Of a DNA stretch of 64,000 bases, positions 50,942 to 62,791 are shown piece after piece. This DNA comes from Epiperipatus broadwayi (taxonomy: Eukaryota > Onychophora > Udeonychophora > Euonychophora > Peripatidae). Both the position numbers and the translations under genes were made by a program. Below the pieces are notes generated by a model, which saw nothing but the letters and a program-made list of their open reading frames with translations, was not told the DNA's origin and made no database searches. Within the stretch, counting starts at the first letter, position 1, and the number at the start of each line of letters is the position of its first letter. The stretch lies in contig JAQFVV010000050.1 in assembly GCA_028023455.1 (NCBI GenBank), positions 1,358,411 through 1,422,410 on the forward strand. Reading direction: 5' to 3'.

Positions 50942-52235
50942 TCAATAACCCTTCAACTATCCACACTATCTCATACAACTGATACACATGACCACACACA
51001 TGTAGAAAAGATTAATAATCACCAATATACGTATTGCATGCTAAACCAGCACTCATCAGTTGGTCCAGATTATCATCTCCCACATATATATATATATATA
51101 ATCAATGCTCAGTTTATATTAAGATAGCAAATCTTCATACTTTAATGGACAGGCTTCAATCCACTGCAACCTCCAACTTTTCAGCCATCCATATCATTAA
51201 AAATCTAATGATGAAAACTCAAATCCCATGCTGATGCTAATATTATTGCCATGTCCATGTTGACCTGAAGTCATTCTGACCCCTCATGTATAGGACAGTA
51301 TCCATTAAATACATATAAGAGGGATGGACAGGATACAAGCTTGATATGTAAATATATGAAAACCAGGAACTCTTCACAAACCTGGGAGCTTAATTGTAAG
51401 TATATTTGAGTTTTCATCATCAGATTTTCAATGATATGGATGGCTGAAAAGTTGGAGGTTGCAGTGGATTGAAGCCTGTCCATTAAAGTATGAAGATTTG
51501 CTATCTTAATATATACTGAGCATTGATTATATATATGTGTGGGAGATAATAATCTGGACCAACTGATGAGTGCTGGTTTAGCATGAAATACACATATATT
51601 GGTGATTATTAATCTTTTCTACATGTGTGTGGTTATGTGTATCAGTTGTATGAGATAGTGTGGATAGTTGAAGGGTGCTTGAAAATCTGAGTTCAAATCC
51701 TCTATACTTACAATTAAGCTCCCAGGTTTGTGAAGAGTGCCTGGTTTTCAAATATTTACATATCAAGCTTGTATCCTGTCCATCCCTCTTATATGTATTT
51801 AATGGATACTGTCCTATACATGAGGGGTCAGAGTGACTTCAGGTCAACATGGGCATGGCAATAATATTAGCATCAGCATGGGATTTGAGTTTTCATCATC
51901 AGATTTTCAATGATATGGATGGCTGAAAAGTTGGAGGTTGCAGTGGATTGAAGCCTGTCCATTAAAGTATGAAGATTTGCTATCTTAATATAAACTGAGC
52001 ATTGATTATATATATGTGTGGGAGATGATAATCTGGACCAACTGATGAGTGCTGTTTTAGCATGAATTACTTATATTGGTGATTATTAATCTTTTCTACA
52101 TGTGTGAGGTCATGTGTATCAGTTGTATGAGATAGTGTGGATAGTTGAAGGGTGCTTGAAAATCTGAGTTCAAATCCTCTATACTTACAATTAAGCTCCC
52201 ATGTTTGTGAAGAGTGCCTGGTTTTCAGATATTTA
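50942..52235. repeat. 478-bp repeat: one inverted copy joined to about 1.8 direct copies
   Basis: The block ttgagttttcatcatcagat begins at about 51409 and again at about 51886, giving a 478-bp period on the plus strand. Positions 51410 down to 50942 are the same unit on the minus strand, so the array is palindromic around 51410. Each unit contains gagttcaaatcctctatact, ggaccaactgatgagtgctg and a short TA run. Short ORFs here repeat between copies and strands and are not genes. A diverged copy is at 33590-34090. Confidence 0.9.
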
Positions 52236-52239
52236 TATG

Positions 52240-53105
52240 TCAATAAATATATTTTTAAAATTAACATATCTTTAGTAGATTATAGGCTGTCAAAACTGTA
52301 TATTTATCAAAAATAAGGGCTACCATCTTCGTTTTGTTAAAAAGTAAGTAACTAAACATTTTTAAACTTTGAATAAAGTTAATATTAATTAATAATTCAT
52401 TATACTTATTTATCAAGGCATTACTTTTTTTAAAAAACTAAACCTAAAAACATAGATATTTATTATTTTAATGATTAAAAAAACTAAAAATTATTTTTTA
52501 ACTTTTTTCTTTTACGAAAATGTTTTATAATATATATATTTAAATTTCATTTTAATTTGAAAAATATAATTATAGAAAAATATATTATACAAATATATTT
52601 TTTTAACAAATACATTTAAAAATTTGGTTGGAATTTCTATTTTCAAACGGACTCCAAATTCTTATTTTTCAAAACATTATTGTTTGACTGAATATATATA
52701 TATATGGTTTAGCTTTATGCTTTTAATGTATATATATATGATCACAGATGGAGCTTTACCAATATCTCCGAACAAGCTTGTGTTTACATAAACGTCAAAA
52801 GAGAATTCAATATCTTTTTCATTGTCTCCACCTCCAGATCAGCTGATTTCAAGATAATTGGCTATTATCAGTGAAGGGTAGGATTAGAAACTAGATCTAA
52901 ACACTAACTCTAAGAGTGTTTATGAACCACATCTCCATCTGTTTGCAAGGATGAATTTTTTAGACATGTAATGTCTTCAAATTCAGCCTAACAAAATAGA
53001 TAGCCATGCGGGTCTGAAATCAGTTCAGTTTCACCACATAGTAAAACACCTTCTACATTTATAATAAACAAAACAAGTTATAAATCACATAACTATATAT
53101 ATATA
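52240..53105. other. Stretch without recognised genes
   Basis: AT-rich, with a less AT-rich patch at about 52740-53060. Its ends loosely mirror each other (gatggagctttaccaa; accacatctccatctg) but the arms do not extend. No function assigned. Confidence 0.4.
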
Positions 53106-53162
53106 TATATATGTAATATACAAATGAATATATATATATCAAAATACAGTACAATTTATATA

Positions 53163-53226
53163 AATTATATTCTTTTAGAAGTACTTTCGACTATACACTT
53201 TGTAGTCTTTATCAACTATATAACGT
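53163..53226 (-). ncRNA. Degenerate hammerhead-like fold, PLE left arm
   Basis: Reverse strand, 3' of the PLE frame: TTATATAG, TTGATAA, a stem-loop GACTA...TAGTC, then GAAAGTACTT. The order is that of a type I hammerhead (core box, stem II, GAAA, self-complementary AGUACU for stem III). The core box differs from CUGAUGA at two positions, including a catalytic one, so activity is doubtful. Confidence 0.4.
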
Positions 53227-53272
53227 TGAATAATCAAAACGAGACAACCCTTAATAATACCCATAGTTCAAT

Positions 53273-54931
53273 TCAGATTTCCCACAATTCTGTTATCTTA
53301 ACATTTGATGACTGGCGATTCATTAACCTTTGATGATTTCTTGAAATCAACATAGCCTCTTTTATTTTAAGTTTATTATGACAATGTTCAATTTGAATAA
53401 TTTTCATATTTTTATAATCAAATTTAAATCCATATTGACAAGATTTATTATGATCAAATATAACAGATGATGAAGGTTTATTTACATCTGTTCCATATTG
53501 ATTCTCTTTTTGAATTCTATTATATAAAAGCATATGTTCTTTTATTCTCTTCTCAAATGTACACTTAGATTCACCAATGTATTGTACGCCGCATCTACAT
53601 ATCAATCTATATATAATAGAATTTTGATTAAACTTTGAATTTTGAATTTTAGAATTATTAAGCAATCTATTTATGTTATTTGTAGAGAAAAAAGCAATAC
53701 GACACAAACCATTATAAATTTTCCTAATAAACTTGACCTGCTCATCTGATATAAATGGCATTGAAATCCATTTCATTTTGATATTTTTATTTTTAATTTT
53801 AATAATATTAGCAATAGCATTTTTATAATAACCAATTTTCAACAAGTCATTAACAAATAAATGTACATTTTAAATTTTATCACTAGAATATTTGCATAAT
53901 TTTTCATTTCGAAATAAGAATGATTTCAATCTAGACAGCTTATGACACATAGGTACATGTGATTCATATGGAATAAAACATCTAGTTTCAATTGGTTTAA
54001 TTAACATAAGATAATCCAAACTGTAATCATTAAGAGTAACTTGAATATCTAAGAATTTTATGGAATTGTATTTCTCTTTAGTTATAACCCATTTTATATC
54101 ATTAATCTCATTTAATTCATTAAATAAATTGATTATTAATTCTTGTTTTCCACAAATAAAAACATCATCCACATATCTATGATATACTTTAATTTCTTGA
54201 TATTTCAATTGTTTTAAAATTTTACTTTCATATGTTGATATAATAAAATTACAAATTTGAGCAACAGCAGGAAGACCCATTGGCCAACCAAAATTCATTT
54301 TATAATATTCATTATTAAAATTAACATAAATATTTTTATCAATAAACTGCAATACTTTTATAATAAAATTTATAATATCAGACTTTACATTTTTTGAAAC
54401 AAGAGCATTATAAATAATATTAATTGACTCTATTCTATCTATTGATCCATACATTTCATTTATATCAAAAGTACAAATTGTGTCATGTAAATCTATATTT
54501 ATATTCTTAATTTTATCTACAAAATCAAACGATGATGAAACAGTATATTCTCCAAAACCTAAAATATCTTGAAGTAATAATTCAATATATCTACATGTTT
54601 GATAATAATATGCACCACCAAAATCAACCATCAATCTCAATGGATAATTTTCTTTATGTAGCTTTATATTCGAAAATATCCTAGGGCAAATATCAGATGA
54701 TGGATATAAGTTATAATATGTATGACTATCAATAGCTTTATTCTTAGCTTTTTTTAAAATTTCATTTATAAATTTCATGCGAGATGTATCAATATTTATT
54801 ATTTCACTATTTTGAAATTTAAGCTTTTTCATTTGATCCATAACTTTTTCATTATATTTCGCTCTTGTAAACAAACACATACGAAGGCTCTTGTCCTCCT
54901 TTAAACACTTAGTGTGTTTAAAGGAGGACAA
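53273..54931 (-). pseudogene. Penelope-like RT / GIY-YIG protein, left copy, with nonsense mutation
   Basis: Reading leftwards, codons 54931-53870 encode the reverse transcriptase: a DK-containing N-terminal motif (LKEDKSLRMCLF), IFSNIKLHK, motif A FDINEMYGSID, motif B GWPMGLPAVAQ, motif C YVDD, and IKFLDIQVT. The right copy has AAA where this one has TAA (stop just after DKI, about 53868). Past the stop the same frame continues (53845-53273) through MPFISDEQVKFIRKIYNGL into a GIY-YIG domain (IIYRLICRCGVQYIGES, then FEKRIKEH and a downstream KEAMLI). A 30-bp in-frame deletion removes ten residues of the linker compared with the right copy. RT copies element RNA and GIY-YIG nicks the target in intact PLEs. 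The N-terminus is truncated. Dead copy. Confidence 0.88.
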
Positions 54932-54964
54932 GGGCCTTAGTGTGTTTAAAAGAGGACAAGGGTC
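54909..54964. repeat. 28-bp tandem duplication at the PLE palindrome centre
   Basis: Two units beginning ttagtgtgtttaaa (54909 and 54937), differing at a few positions. The first also pairs with the end of the left arm. Confidence 0.85.
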
Positions 54965-56580
54965 TTCGTATGTGTTTGTTTACAAGAGCGAAATATAATG
55001 AAAAAGTTATGGATCAAATGAAAAAGCTTAAATTTCAAAATAGTGAAATAATAAATATTGATACATCTGGCATGAAATTTATAAATGAAATTTTAAAAAA
55101 AGCTAAGAATAAAGCTATTGATAGTCATACATATTATAACTTATATCCATCATCTGCTATTTGCCCTAGGATATTTTCGAATATAAAGCTACATAAAGAA
55201 AATTATCCATTGAGATTGATGGTTGATTTTGGTGGTGCATATTATTATCAAACATGTAGATATATTGAATTATTACTTCAAGATATTTTAGGTTTTGGAG
55301 AATATACTGTTTCATCATCGTTTGATTTTGTAGATAAAATTAAGAATATAAATATAGATTTACATGACACAATTTGTACTTTTGATATAAATGAAATGTA
55401 TGGATCAATAGATAGAATAGAGTCAATTAATATTATTTATAATGCTCTTGTTTCAAAAAATGTAAAGTCTGATATTATAAATTTTATTATAAAAGTATTG
55501 CAGTTTATTGATAAAAATATTTATGTTAATTTTAATAATGAATATTATAAAATGAATTTTGGTTGGCCAATGGGTCTTCCTGCTGTTGCTCAAATTTGTA
55601 ATTTTGTTATATCAACATATGAAAGTAAAATTTTAAAACAATTGAAATATCAAGAAATTAAAGTATATCATAGATATGTGGATGATGCTTTTATTTGTGG
55701 AAAACAAGAATTAATAATCAATTTATTTAATGAATTAAATGAGATTAAGGATATAAAATGGGTTATAACTAAAGAGAAATACAATTCCATAAAATTCTTA
55801 GATATTCAAGTTACTCTTAATGATTACAGTTTGGATTATCTTATGTTAATTAAACCAATTGAAACTAGAGGTTTTATTCCATATGAATCACATGTACCTA
55901 TGTGTAATAAGCTGGCTGGATTGAAATCATTCTTATTTCGAAATGAAAAATTATGCAAATATTCTAATGATAAAATTAAAAATGTACATTTATTTGTTAA
56001 TGACTTGTTGAAAATTGGTTATTATAAAAATGCTATTGCTAATATTATTAAAGGATTTAAAAGAAATCAACACTATAATAAAATTAAAAATAAAAATATC
56101 AAAATGAAATGGATTTCAATGCCATTTATATCAGATGAGCAGGTCAAGTTTATTAGGAAAATTTATAATGGTTTGTGTCATATTGCATTTTCTCTACAAA
56201 TAACATAAATAGATTGCTTAATAATTCTAAAATTCAAAATTCAAAGTTTAATCAAAATTCTATTATATATAGATTGATATGTGGATGCGGCGTACAATAC
56301 ATTGGTGAATCTAAGTGTACATTTGAGAAGAGAATAAAAGAACATATGCTTTTATATAATAGAATTCAAAAAGAGAATCAATATGGAACAGATGTAAATA
56401 AACCTTCATCATCTGTTATATTTGATCATAATAAATCTTGTCAATATGGATTTAAATTTGATTATAAAAATATGAAAATTACTCAAATTGAACGTTAATA
56501 AACGTAAAATAAAAGAGGCTATGTTGATTTCAAGAAATCGTCAAATGTTAATGAATTGCCAGTCATCAAATGTTAAGATA
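54940..56580 (+). pseudogene. Penelope-like RT / GIY-YIG protein, right copy, frameshifted
   Basis: A 422-codon frame (54940-56208) holds the RT. Positions in it: DKG motif at residues 6-8, PRIFSNIKLHK about 76-86, motif A FDINEMYGSID about 148-158, motif B GWPMGLPAVAQ 208-218, YVDD 246-249, and IKFLDIQVT 284-292. A linker with MPFISDEQVKFIRKIYNGL follows. A 1-bp deletion in a T run (about 56190) shifts the frame. The GIY-YIG domain continues in the next frame (56175-56498) with IIYRLICGCGVQYIGES and FEKRIKEH. A second deletion near 56494 removes the end of the domain. The lysine codon mutated in the left copy is intact here. No methionine upstream is supported; the element is cut just before the DKG motif. 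Not functional as a single protein. Confidence 0.88.
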
Positions 56581-56649
56581 ACAGAATTGTGGGAAATCTG
56601 AATTGAACTATGGGTATTGTTAAGGGTTGTCTCGTTTTGATTATTCAAC

Positions 56650-56712
56650 GTTATATAGTTGATAAAGACTACAAAGTGTATAGTCTAAAGTACTTCTAAA
56701 AGAATATAATTT
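56650..56712 (+). ncRNA. Degenerate hammerhead-like fold, PLE right arm
   Basis: Mirror of 53163-53226: TTATATAG, TTGATAA, stem AGACTA...TAGTCT, then AAAGTACTT. The G of the GAAA box is replaced in this arm (TAAAG versus GAAAG on the left). Even if the ancestral element had a ribozyme, this copy should be inactive. Confidence 0.35.
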
Positions 56713-56763
56713 ATATAAATTGTACTGTATTTTGATATATATATTGATTTGTATATTACATAT

Positions 56764-59700
56764 ATTGTGAAACGAATACAGATATCAGACTTCTCTTCTA
56801 TTAAAAGAGATATATCCCCATATATAGATTCGGTAAACCTAATAAACGAGTAAGACTTCTATTATTATGAAAGAACGAATTCGGAAATCCTATTCGCTTC
56901 CTTCTAGGACGGGTAGCAAACCCTATATTACCTAATATAGGTCGACGTTTGGTTAGTTATAATAATTCAGCTACAGCGATATGCAGTTCAGACAGAGATA
57001 GAATTAAAAAAAATTATCATTAATAGAATAAATTTAAAAATAAAATTTAGAATAAACTGACATTCTCTCTCTATCCAAAACACATTATCTGAGCTGTAAG
57101 TACTTGCACTGTTCGACAATGATGATGATGATTTCATGTCATTGTTAATATTACTGACTAAAACAAATATTATTAATTTGCCAATATGATCTCAATATTT
57201 TATTATTATACAATAAGAAGTTTCAATCTCTTCAGCCATGCCACGCTTGTAATATTGATCATAATGAATCAATTCTTAATTTAAGAGCACTTATAATAAT
57301 GACACTAATCTCAGGGTTCTCTGTTATTTTTAAAGAAAAATGCTCGGCAGTATTGTGTTGTCGCATATGACTGACATTCTGGTCGGCTATAGGAAACATT
57401 TACTTTATTTAAATTCCAGGTGTCTTCATCCACATATCAACTATTATAATATTTAACGAGATGATAACCATATTCAATAACAACGCATAATTTTGAATAA
57501 TACAGCCCCTTTTAATCCAGAATCTCAGTCGGAATGATGAAAAGACAAGGGTGCTTTTGTGTCCTTCCATTATCCCTAAAAACACAATAATTAACTAAGA
57601 TTTATTACCTAGACACTTCACTTAACTGTGTACGAAACGATGTGCAACCAAAAGCGACTAGTTTGGGAATAAAGTGATTTTACACACACATAAAATAAAA
57701 TGTCTTGGTCTGAAGTTTTCAATTCCACAAATAATTCTTATTAAATTAAAATATAATGAAATATTCTGATCTGCTTACAATTGTCTATCTGGTGTATTGA
57801 ATTTAAGATTTCATAAATGATTTTGGACTCAAGAAAGTATTGCAAGTATTATGCCAATACACTTTTATTTAGCACACAAGAAAAATGACTCAACACAACT
57901 TGTAACAAGACTATAATTTATTATTAAATTTTAACAAGATTCTAATTTATTATTACAGTTTAACAAAACTATCCTTTATGATTAACATAATAAACAAACA
58001 TATACAATTTATTCGATCCCATATAGATAAAGCAAAATATAACTAACATTAATTCGTCTATGCTCTTAGACCTGGATTCGAACTACTTCTTCATCTTTTT
58101 ACATTTATGCAATTTGAATACACAAAAAAAAATAATACATTTTATTATCGATACATCAACTCATCCATTTAATGTATCTTATGTGAACGGCTGCTTAACT
58201 TTATTAACTAACTACTTGTTTTAAAATAAAAACAATCTGATTCTAGGCAATGCGTACAAACGATTTTTATTATCATATCTTTAATTAAATGATAGTTTTT
58301 ATTTAGATAACTTATTATACTTTATAGGTTATTTATCAGAAGTTACACTTATTATTTTAATGTTTACCTTAATAACAACTGAAGTTGTTATATACACTGT
58401 TTTTCTAAGTATAAGTTATATTGTGAGTGCTACTTAATCATTAACCCGAATTAAACCTAGTATTTGAACCCTCCATTGGCAAGTAAAAATTTCTAAATCA
58501 CGCAATTTTACACTTACTTTCTCCATTGACTTATGTGTGTATTACCAGCACTATTCCGCCCCGCACAATCCAGACATTGATCATATATACTAGCACGCTA
58601 TTTATACTAAATGGATCGTGAGGAATTAACCTCCAATATACCCGTTATCTTGCCATAACTTTCTAAATAATATACCCGTTATCTTGCCATAACTTTCTAA
58701 ATAAAACACAATATTCAACACCTTCCGTGGTGGAATTATCTCTATTTTCTCATGAGGAATATGGAATAACACTGACAGTCTGTAGAGTTAACTACTATAT
58801 TAAAATAGTTTGGTGGGTCCTTGCCTCTTACTTGGGCATAATAGGAACGCACACCAAATATAATCCTCTCCTGGGATTTTAACGAATGAAATACACTAAA
58901 TACGATATAAATTACTGATCGTCCTATCTCTGAGAAGCGATCACTTGGGTTATAAACATACCCGAATTCTAGATTTATCTATTCCCCTCATGGAAAATAA
59001 AGCTTTTGGGGAGATCATTTTCCCTCCCACAAAATAAAGACATTACAATTATTGCTTATGCGAATCTTAAGCATATACCAATGCTATATCGGGGCAAGAC
59101 AAGCAAATACACTAATTACACTAAATTTATGTTCCGGGGTATACTTAGATCAACGTCTGAAATCAATGGATAACACAGAATAAACCATAATAATTTTCAC
59201 CTTTGCCAAAGAAACATTCAACAAGTAATTGGTAGTCTAGTATCTTGAACTAAATTAAGTGAATGCGTTAATAAAGAATAATTGGGAATAAGTTCTTCAA
59301 TTAACATAGTATAAATTTGTTTCAAACTTTAAATAAGTAATATCCTGTATAGCACTTCTCTTTAATTACTTCTGACAATTTTAACTAGATATTTTACCTA
59401 TTAAGTATCTAAATTTTTCTTCTTTTACGCATCTAACATATAAATTTATACCCATAATGCATATCATAAGTAAACACATTTTATAAAAAAAAATTTTTTT
59501 TTCATGTCAAATATAAATTTAACCTAGAATAATTACATGAAAACATACCTTTATGATTACAAGGTCATTTAAATATTACTTGTCTATACAGCCTTTCACC
59601 TGTTGATATAAAAAAAATACACATAATTTTACAAATTAGTAAAAAAAATCATTACTTAACAAGTGCTTATTATCTCACTATAAAAATGTTTTTCCGTTGG

Positions 59701-61385
59701 GCAATTTATCTAGATGAAGAACTTGATCCATTCGTAGTTCACGAAGCAAATTTAAAATAAGAAACACATTTTATTATTTCATTTATATAAAAGTTGCCTC
59801 CATTCTGGTGCAATTAATAAATTAGGCAAAGAAAAACATAGCAGCGTTGGATGTTAACTCTTCCTTGAATTAACTGATATAATTTTGGGATCCAAGAAAA
59901 CAATACATATTTTAACATGACGAATATTTGATGATTGACGATCACATATACAATTCTTTTCTTTTTACTATTGGTGATACGTATCTTTTTTAGCTAGCTG
60001 GCTTATGAATAAAATAATGAGCGAATTTTCCAAAATACTATTATTATAAGGACTGCAGCTGACTTACGTGGATATAAAGTTTTAACGACTCAAATTGATG
60101 TATAATATAACATATTATTTTATGGTTATAATTAAGTCACTAATATTTGTAGTTTTTATTCCTACTCTAGGAATTATAATTTGTCTTTAATAAGGAATTC
60201 TCCGTAAAATGCACACATCCAAATTTTCTGATATTTGCCTTGAGAAAATTTATATTTTCTTTTTAAAAAATATACAGGTGCATAAGTAAATATCTTTGAT
60301 CATTAATATTATTTTTAGATAATTTTCAGTGAATAAAACATATTTTAACGTGGGGAGCTTACATTATTTTCAAAGCAGACAATGTCCTTTAGAAAGAGCG
60401 CGAAATTTTCTAGTTAACTTTCCTTGGCTTTTATCATATGTCTTTTAAATATAATTTTTCTTTTATACCACGAAAAGATAATTAAATAAGGTAAAGTTAA
60501 CAAATCATTGATTATTTCATGGAAATTACTTATAGTACTTGTTTTAAATATAATGACACTTTCCGTGATTGCTGTAGTTAATACGGTCATTTTGAACTTT
60601 AGCATAAGATAGTACATTTTTGCGTATAAAAAGCTTTAAAATAGGTAGATGGCCACAGAAAACAGAATATCTTATCAAATAGGATTAACAACGCATGATA
60701 TTATTAAAAATTTACGGGACTTATATTTATTTCTGCAATAAAAAATAATAAAAAATTTGTTACCGAATTTCAGTACTGCTTCCTCCTTGTAAAACTAAAG
60801 TCAGACTAAAACTTTCCTCAAAATTTTGGCGGTCTTGTTTTAGCGACCTCTTACAGAAAAAAAATCATTTAATTATACCATAAATAAAAGAAAGGAAAAA
60901 AAAAACTTATTACAGTTATAATTTTCCGTATGATTTAAATAAATTACAAAGTAATTTGACAAATAATGAAAAATAATGAATATCTTTAACTAACAATGCT
61001 TATTAGTGGTGTATATTTCTGTATACATTATTATCTAAATTAATTTAAAAACTACCAGAAGTTATGGTGTTTTATGATAAGATACTCATCTACTCTCTCT
61101 CTACCCATCCAAAATCAATTACTGTTTATGATATGTGCTTTTATACTATATTAAATTGCTCTTATTGTTAATAATTTAATTAAATTATTCATGCTCTTCT
61201 TCAAAATGATATTGGATTACTAAATTTATTAGTTATTTGCTTAAAACACGTTAAAGTGAGTAAATAGTATACTTTATTAATCACTTAATATTATTATTAT
61301 TTCATCTTTTTATTTTCCAAAAAAGGATAGCATTGTTTTCCTGTGGAAACAATGCCAAATAAACCAAGTGTCAATAACACTAGGT
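56764..61385. other. 4.6-kb gene-free block, GC-richer patches, identity unknown
   Basis: Starts abruptly after the PLE with gtgaaacgaatacagatatc and ends before a TA array with aacactaggttaca. Patches at about 56830-56960 and 58430-59160 are much less AT-rich than the rest of the window. No ORF above about 70 codons and no domain was found. A 34-bp tandem duplication lies at 58635-58702. Possible readings: a large LTR-like or non-coding part of a retroelement, or host non-coding DNA. The TGT...ACA ends are suggestive only. Confidence 0.3.
58635..58702. repeat. 34-bp tandem duplication
   Basis: Two copies of aatatacccgttatcttgcc plus cataactttctaaat, period 34 bp, essentially identical. Confidence 0.95.
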
Positions 61386-61386
61386 T

Positions 61387-61389
<3 letters not shown>

Positions 61390-61450
<61 letters not shown>
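61390..61450. repeat. TA dinucleotide microsatellite
   Basis: About 60 bp of uninterrupted TA. The adjoining 67-codon minus frame (61500-61297) is an artefact of it. Confidence 0.98.
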
Positions 61451-61454
<4 letters not shown>

Positions 61455-61591
61455 AGTTCAGAACTATTAATGGACTGCTTTTTACACAGTTAATAAACAC
61501 TTAACAAATATATTCCAACTCCAGTATTTCCCTTGATGATATTTGTATGAAATGAAGTTAATCATGGTTTAACCTGTAAGATTTATATATA

Positions 61592-61980
61592 TAAGTGTAA
61601 TAATATAAGGCTAAATGGGTTTATAAGTAATCATTAAAGTCAGTCATCAGACAATCCCAACATCAATAATAATCAATAATTTCAATCTGTTGTCAAGGCA
61701 ATCTTTCAACAATAAAGGTGGAGTCTCTTACAAACAACAATTATAATTTTCAAATTGCACACAAAGTATTTCTTAAATAATAAGTGTAATAATACTTAGG
61801 CTATATGAGTTTATAAATAATCATTAAAGTCAGTCAGCAGACTATCCCAATATCAATAACAATCAACAATTTCAGCCTGTTGCCAAGGAAACTTCTTAAC
61901 AATAAATGTGCATTTTTTAAAACAAGGTTGCCTTGACAATAGGTTGAAATTGTTGATTGTTATTGACACTGGAATTGTCT
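61592..61980. repeat. Local repeat: two direct copies and one inverted partial copy
   Basis: Direct copies of about 130 bp at 61592-61720 and 61781-61910 (aagtgtaataat, then tcattaaagtcagtca, then ttgtcaaggcaa / ttgccaaggaaa, then aacaataaa). An inverted partial copy lies at 61923-61980 (aaggttgccttgacaatagg). The second and third form a snap-back structure. Confidence 0.8.
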
Positions 61981-62004
61981 AAGTGTTAACTGATTTTAAT
62001 AATT

Positions 62005-62430
62005 ATATATATATATAAGGTTTGTAAAAAAAATTCAAAGCATAATTATATGCATGTTTGTTGTTGTGAAAAGGATCATATTTAAAAAGTGTGTGATTTT
62101 CATCATTCACAGTTTACAATAAAGTAGTTAAATCTGCTTAAAATAACATTCAAACATGATTTATGGTTAGAGATGTTGAAGCTTAACACAGTTAATAAAG
62201 GGGTTTTCTTTAAGCCATTTCTTCAAACCCTGTATTATCATGAGGCTTTGAATATATCATCTTATATCTTCATTTCAAAAATAAACTATTACAGATCATT
62301 TAAATGCATGCAAATAATCATTAAAACTGTTAAATTTTTATCTTCTCATTTAGTTACTATCATCCATAACTTTTTTTCAGTGTTATTTAAATTGTTGGTG
62401 TTATATAATGTTTATTTTTTATTTACTCTC
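62005..62430. other. AT-rich stretch without recognised features
   Basis: Contains a 103-codon plus frame (62173-62484) rich in Phe, Ile and Leu. It shows no recognisable domain, and its end overlaps the palindrome that follows. Treated as chance. Confidence 0.4.
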
Positions 62431-62476
62431 TCTATATATATAAAATACATATTTTGCGGGTTCATCCATGTTAAAA

Positions 62477-62542
62477 ACTTTTAATATCAATATACTGACG
62501 TTTTGACTTGGTCACACAAGCCATTCACAGAGTTATAAAAAG
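62477..62542 (-). ncRNA. Hammerhead-like fold, second PLE, left arm
   Basis: Inverted counterpart of 63013-63079, with one difference in the core (CTGTGAATGG instead of CTGTGGATGG). Confidence 0.45.
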
Positions 62543-62623
62543 GTAGAAAGACGGTTGTAGAGGCGCTACAATCACTGGTTTGAATAAAACATTAAAAATC
62601 CCACCAATAGCAAAAATGTTAAA

Positions 62624-62764
62624 TTTAAGAATGTTTTTTAAAGAAATCTTTCCAAATAGGAGGAAGTTTGCACGTATCATCTCGCTTATTGATACAATCT
62701 GGCCTTTTAAGTATCTCAATGGCTTCTCTGATTTTGCATTGGTAGAGATTATCACATCTGGATA
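62624..62764 (-). pseudogene. PLE C-terminal end (GIY-YIG tail), left arm
   Basis: The inverted copy of 62792-62931. The reverse strand encodes the same residues (LYQCKIREAIEILKR, KLPPIWKDFF) and a stop. Confidence 0.7.
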
Positions 62765-62791
62765 AAATAGATTTTTCTAGTACCAGGATCA

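Larger units (their letters stand above)
53110..56763. mobile_element. Head-to-head palindrome of two 5'-truncated Penelope-like elements
   Basis: Left arm (53110-54908) and right arm (54937-56763) are near-identical inverted copies of one PLE. Each runs from just upstream of the reverse transcriptase, through RT and GIY-YIG domains, to a 3' end in TA-rich DNA (atatgtaatatacaaatgaa and its inverse). The centre is palindromic (ctcctttaaacac / gtgtttaaaggag) and includes a 28-bp tandem duplication on the right. PLEs are known to occur in such inverted, truncated arrangements. Confidence 0.9.

Noticed and set aside
50939-52267. Several 62-70 codon ORFs repeated on both strands
   Set aside because: They recur because the 478-bp repeat is inverted and duplicated. 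No start signal or domain.
52800-52870. Another hammerhead-like sequence (CTGATAAT ... GAAATCAGC on the minus strand)
   Set aside because: The apparent stem overlaps the core box, so the fold cannot form as a hammerhead.
62173-62484. 103-codon Phe/Ile/Leu-rich frame as a membrane protein
   Set aside because: AT-rich DNA readily yields such hydrophobic frames. It runs into the PLE palindrome and has no recognisable domain.
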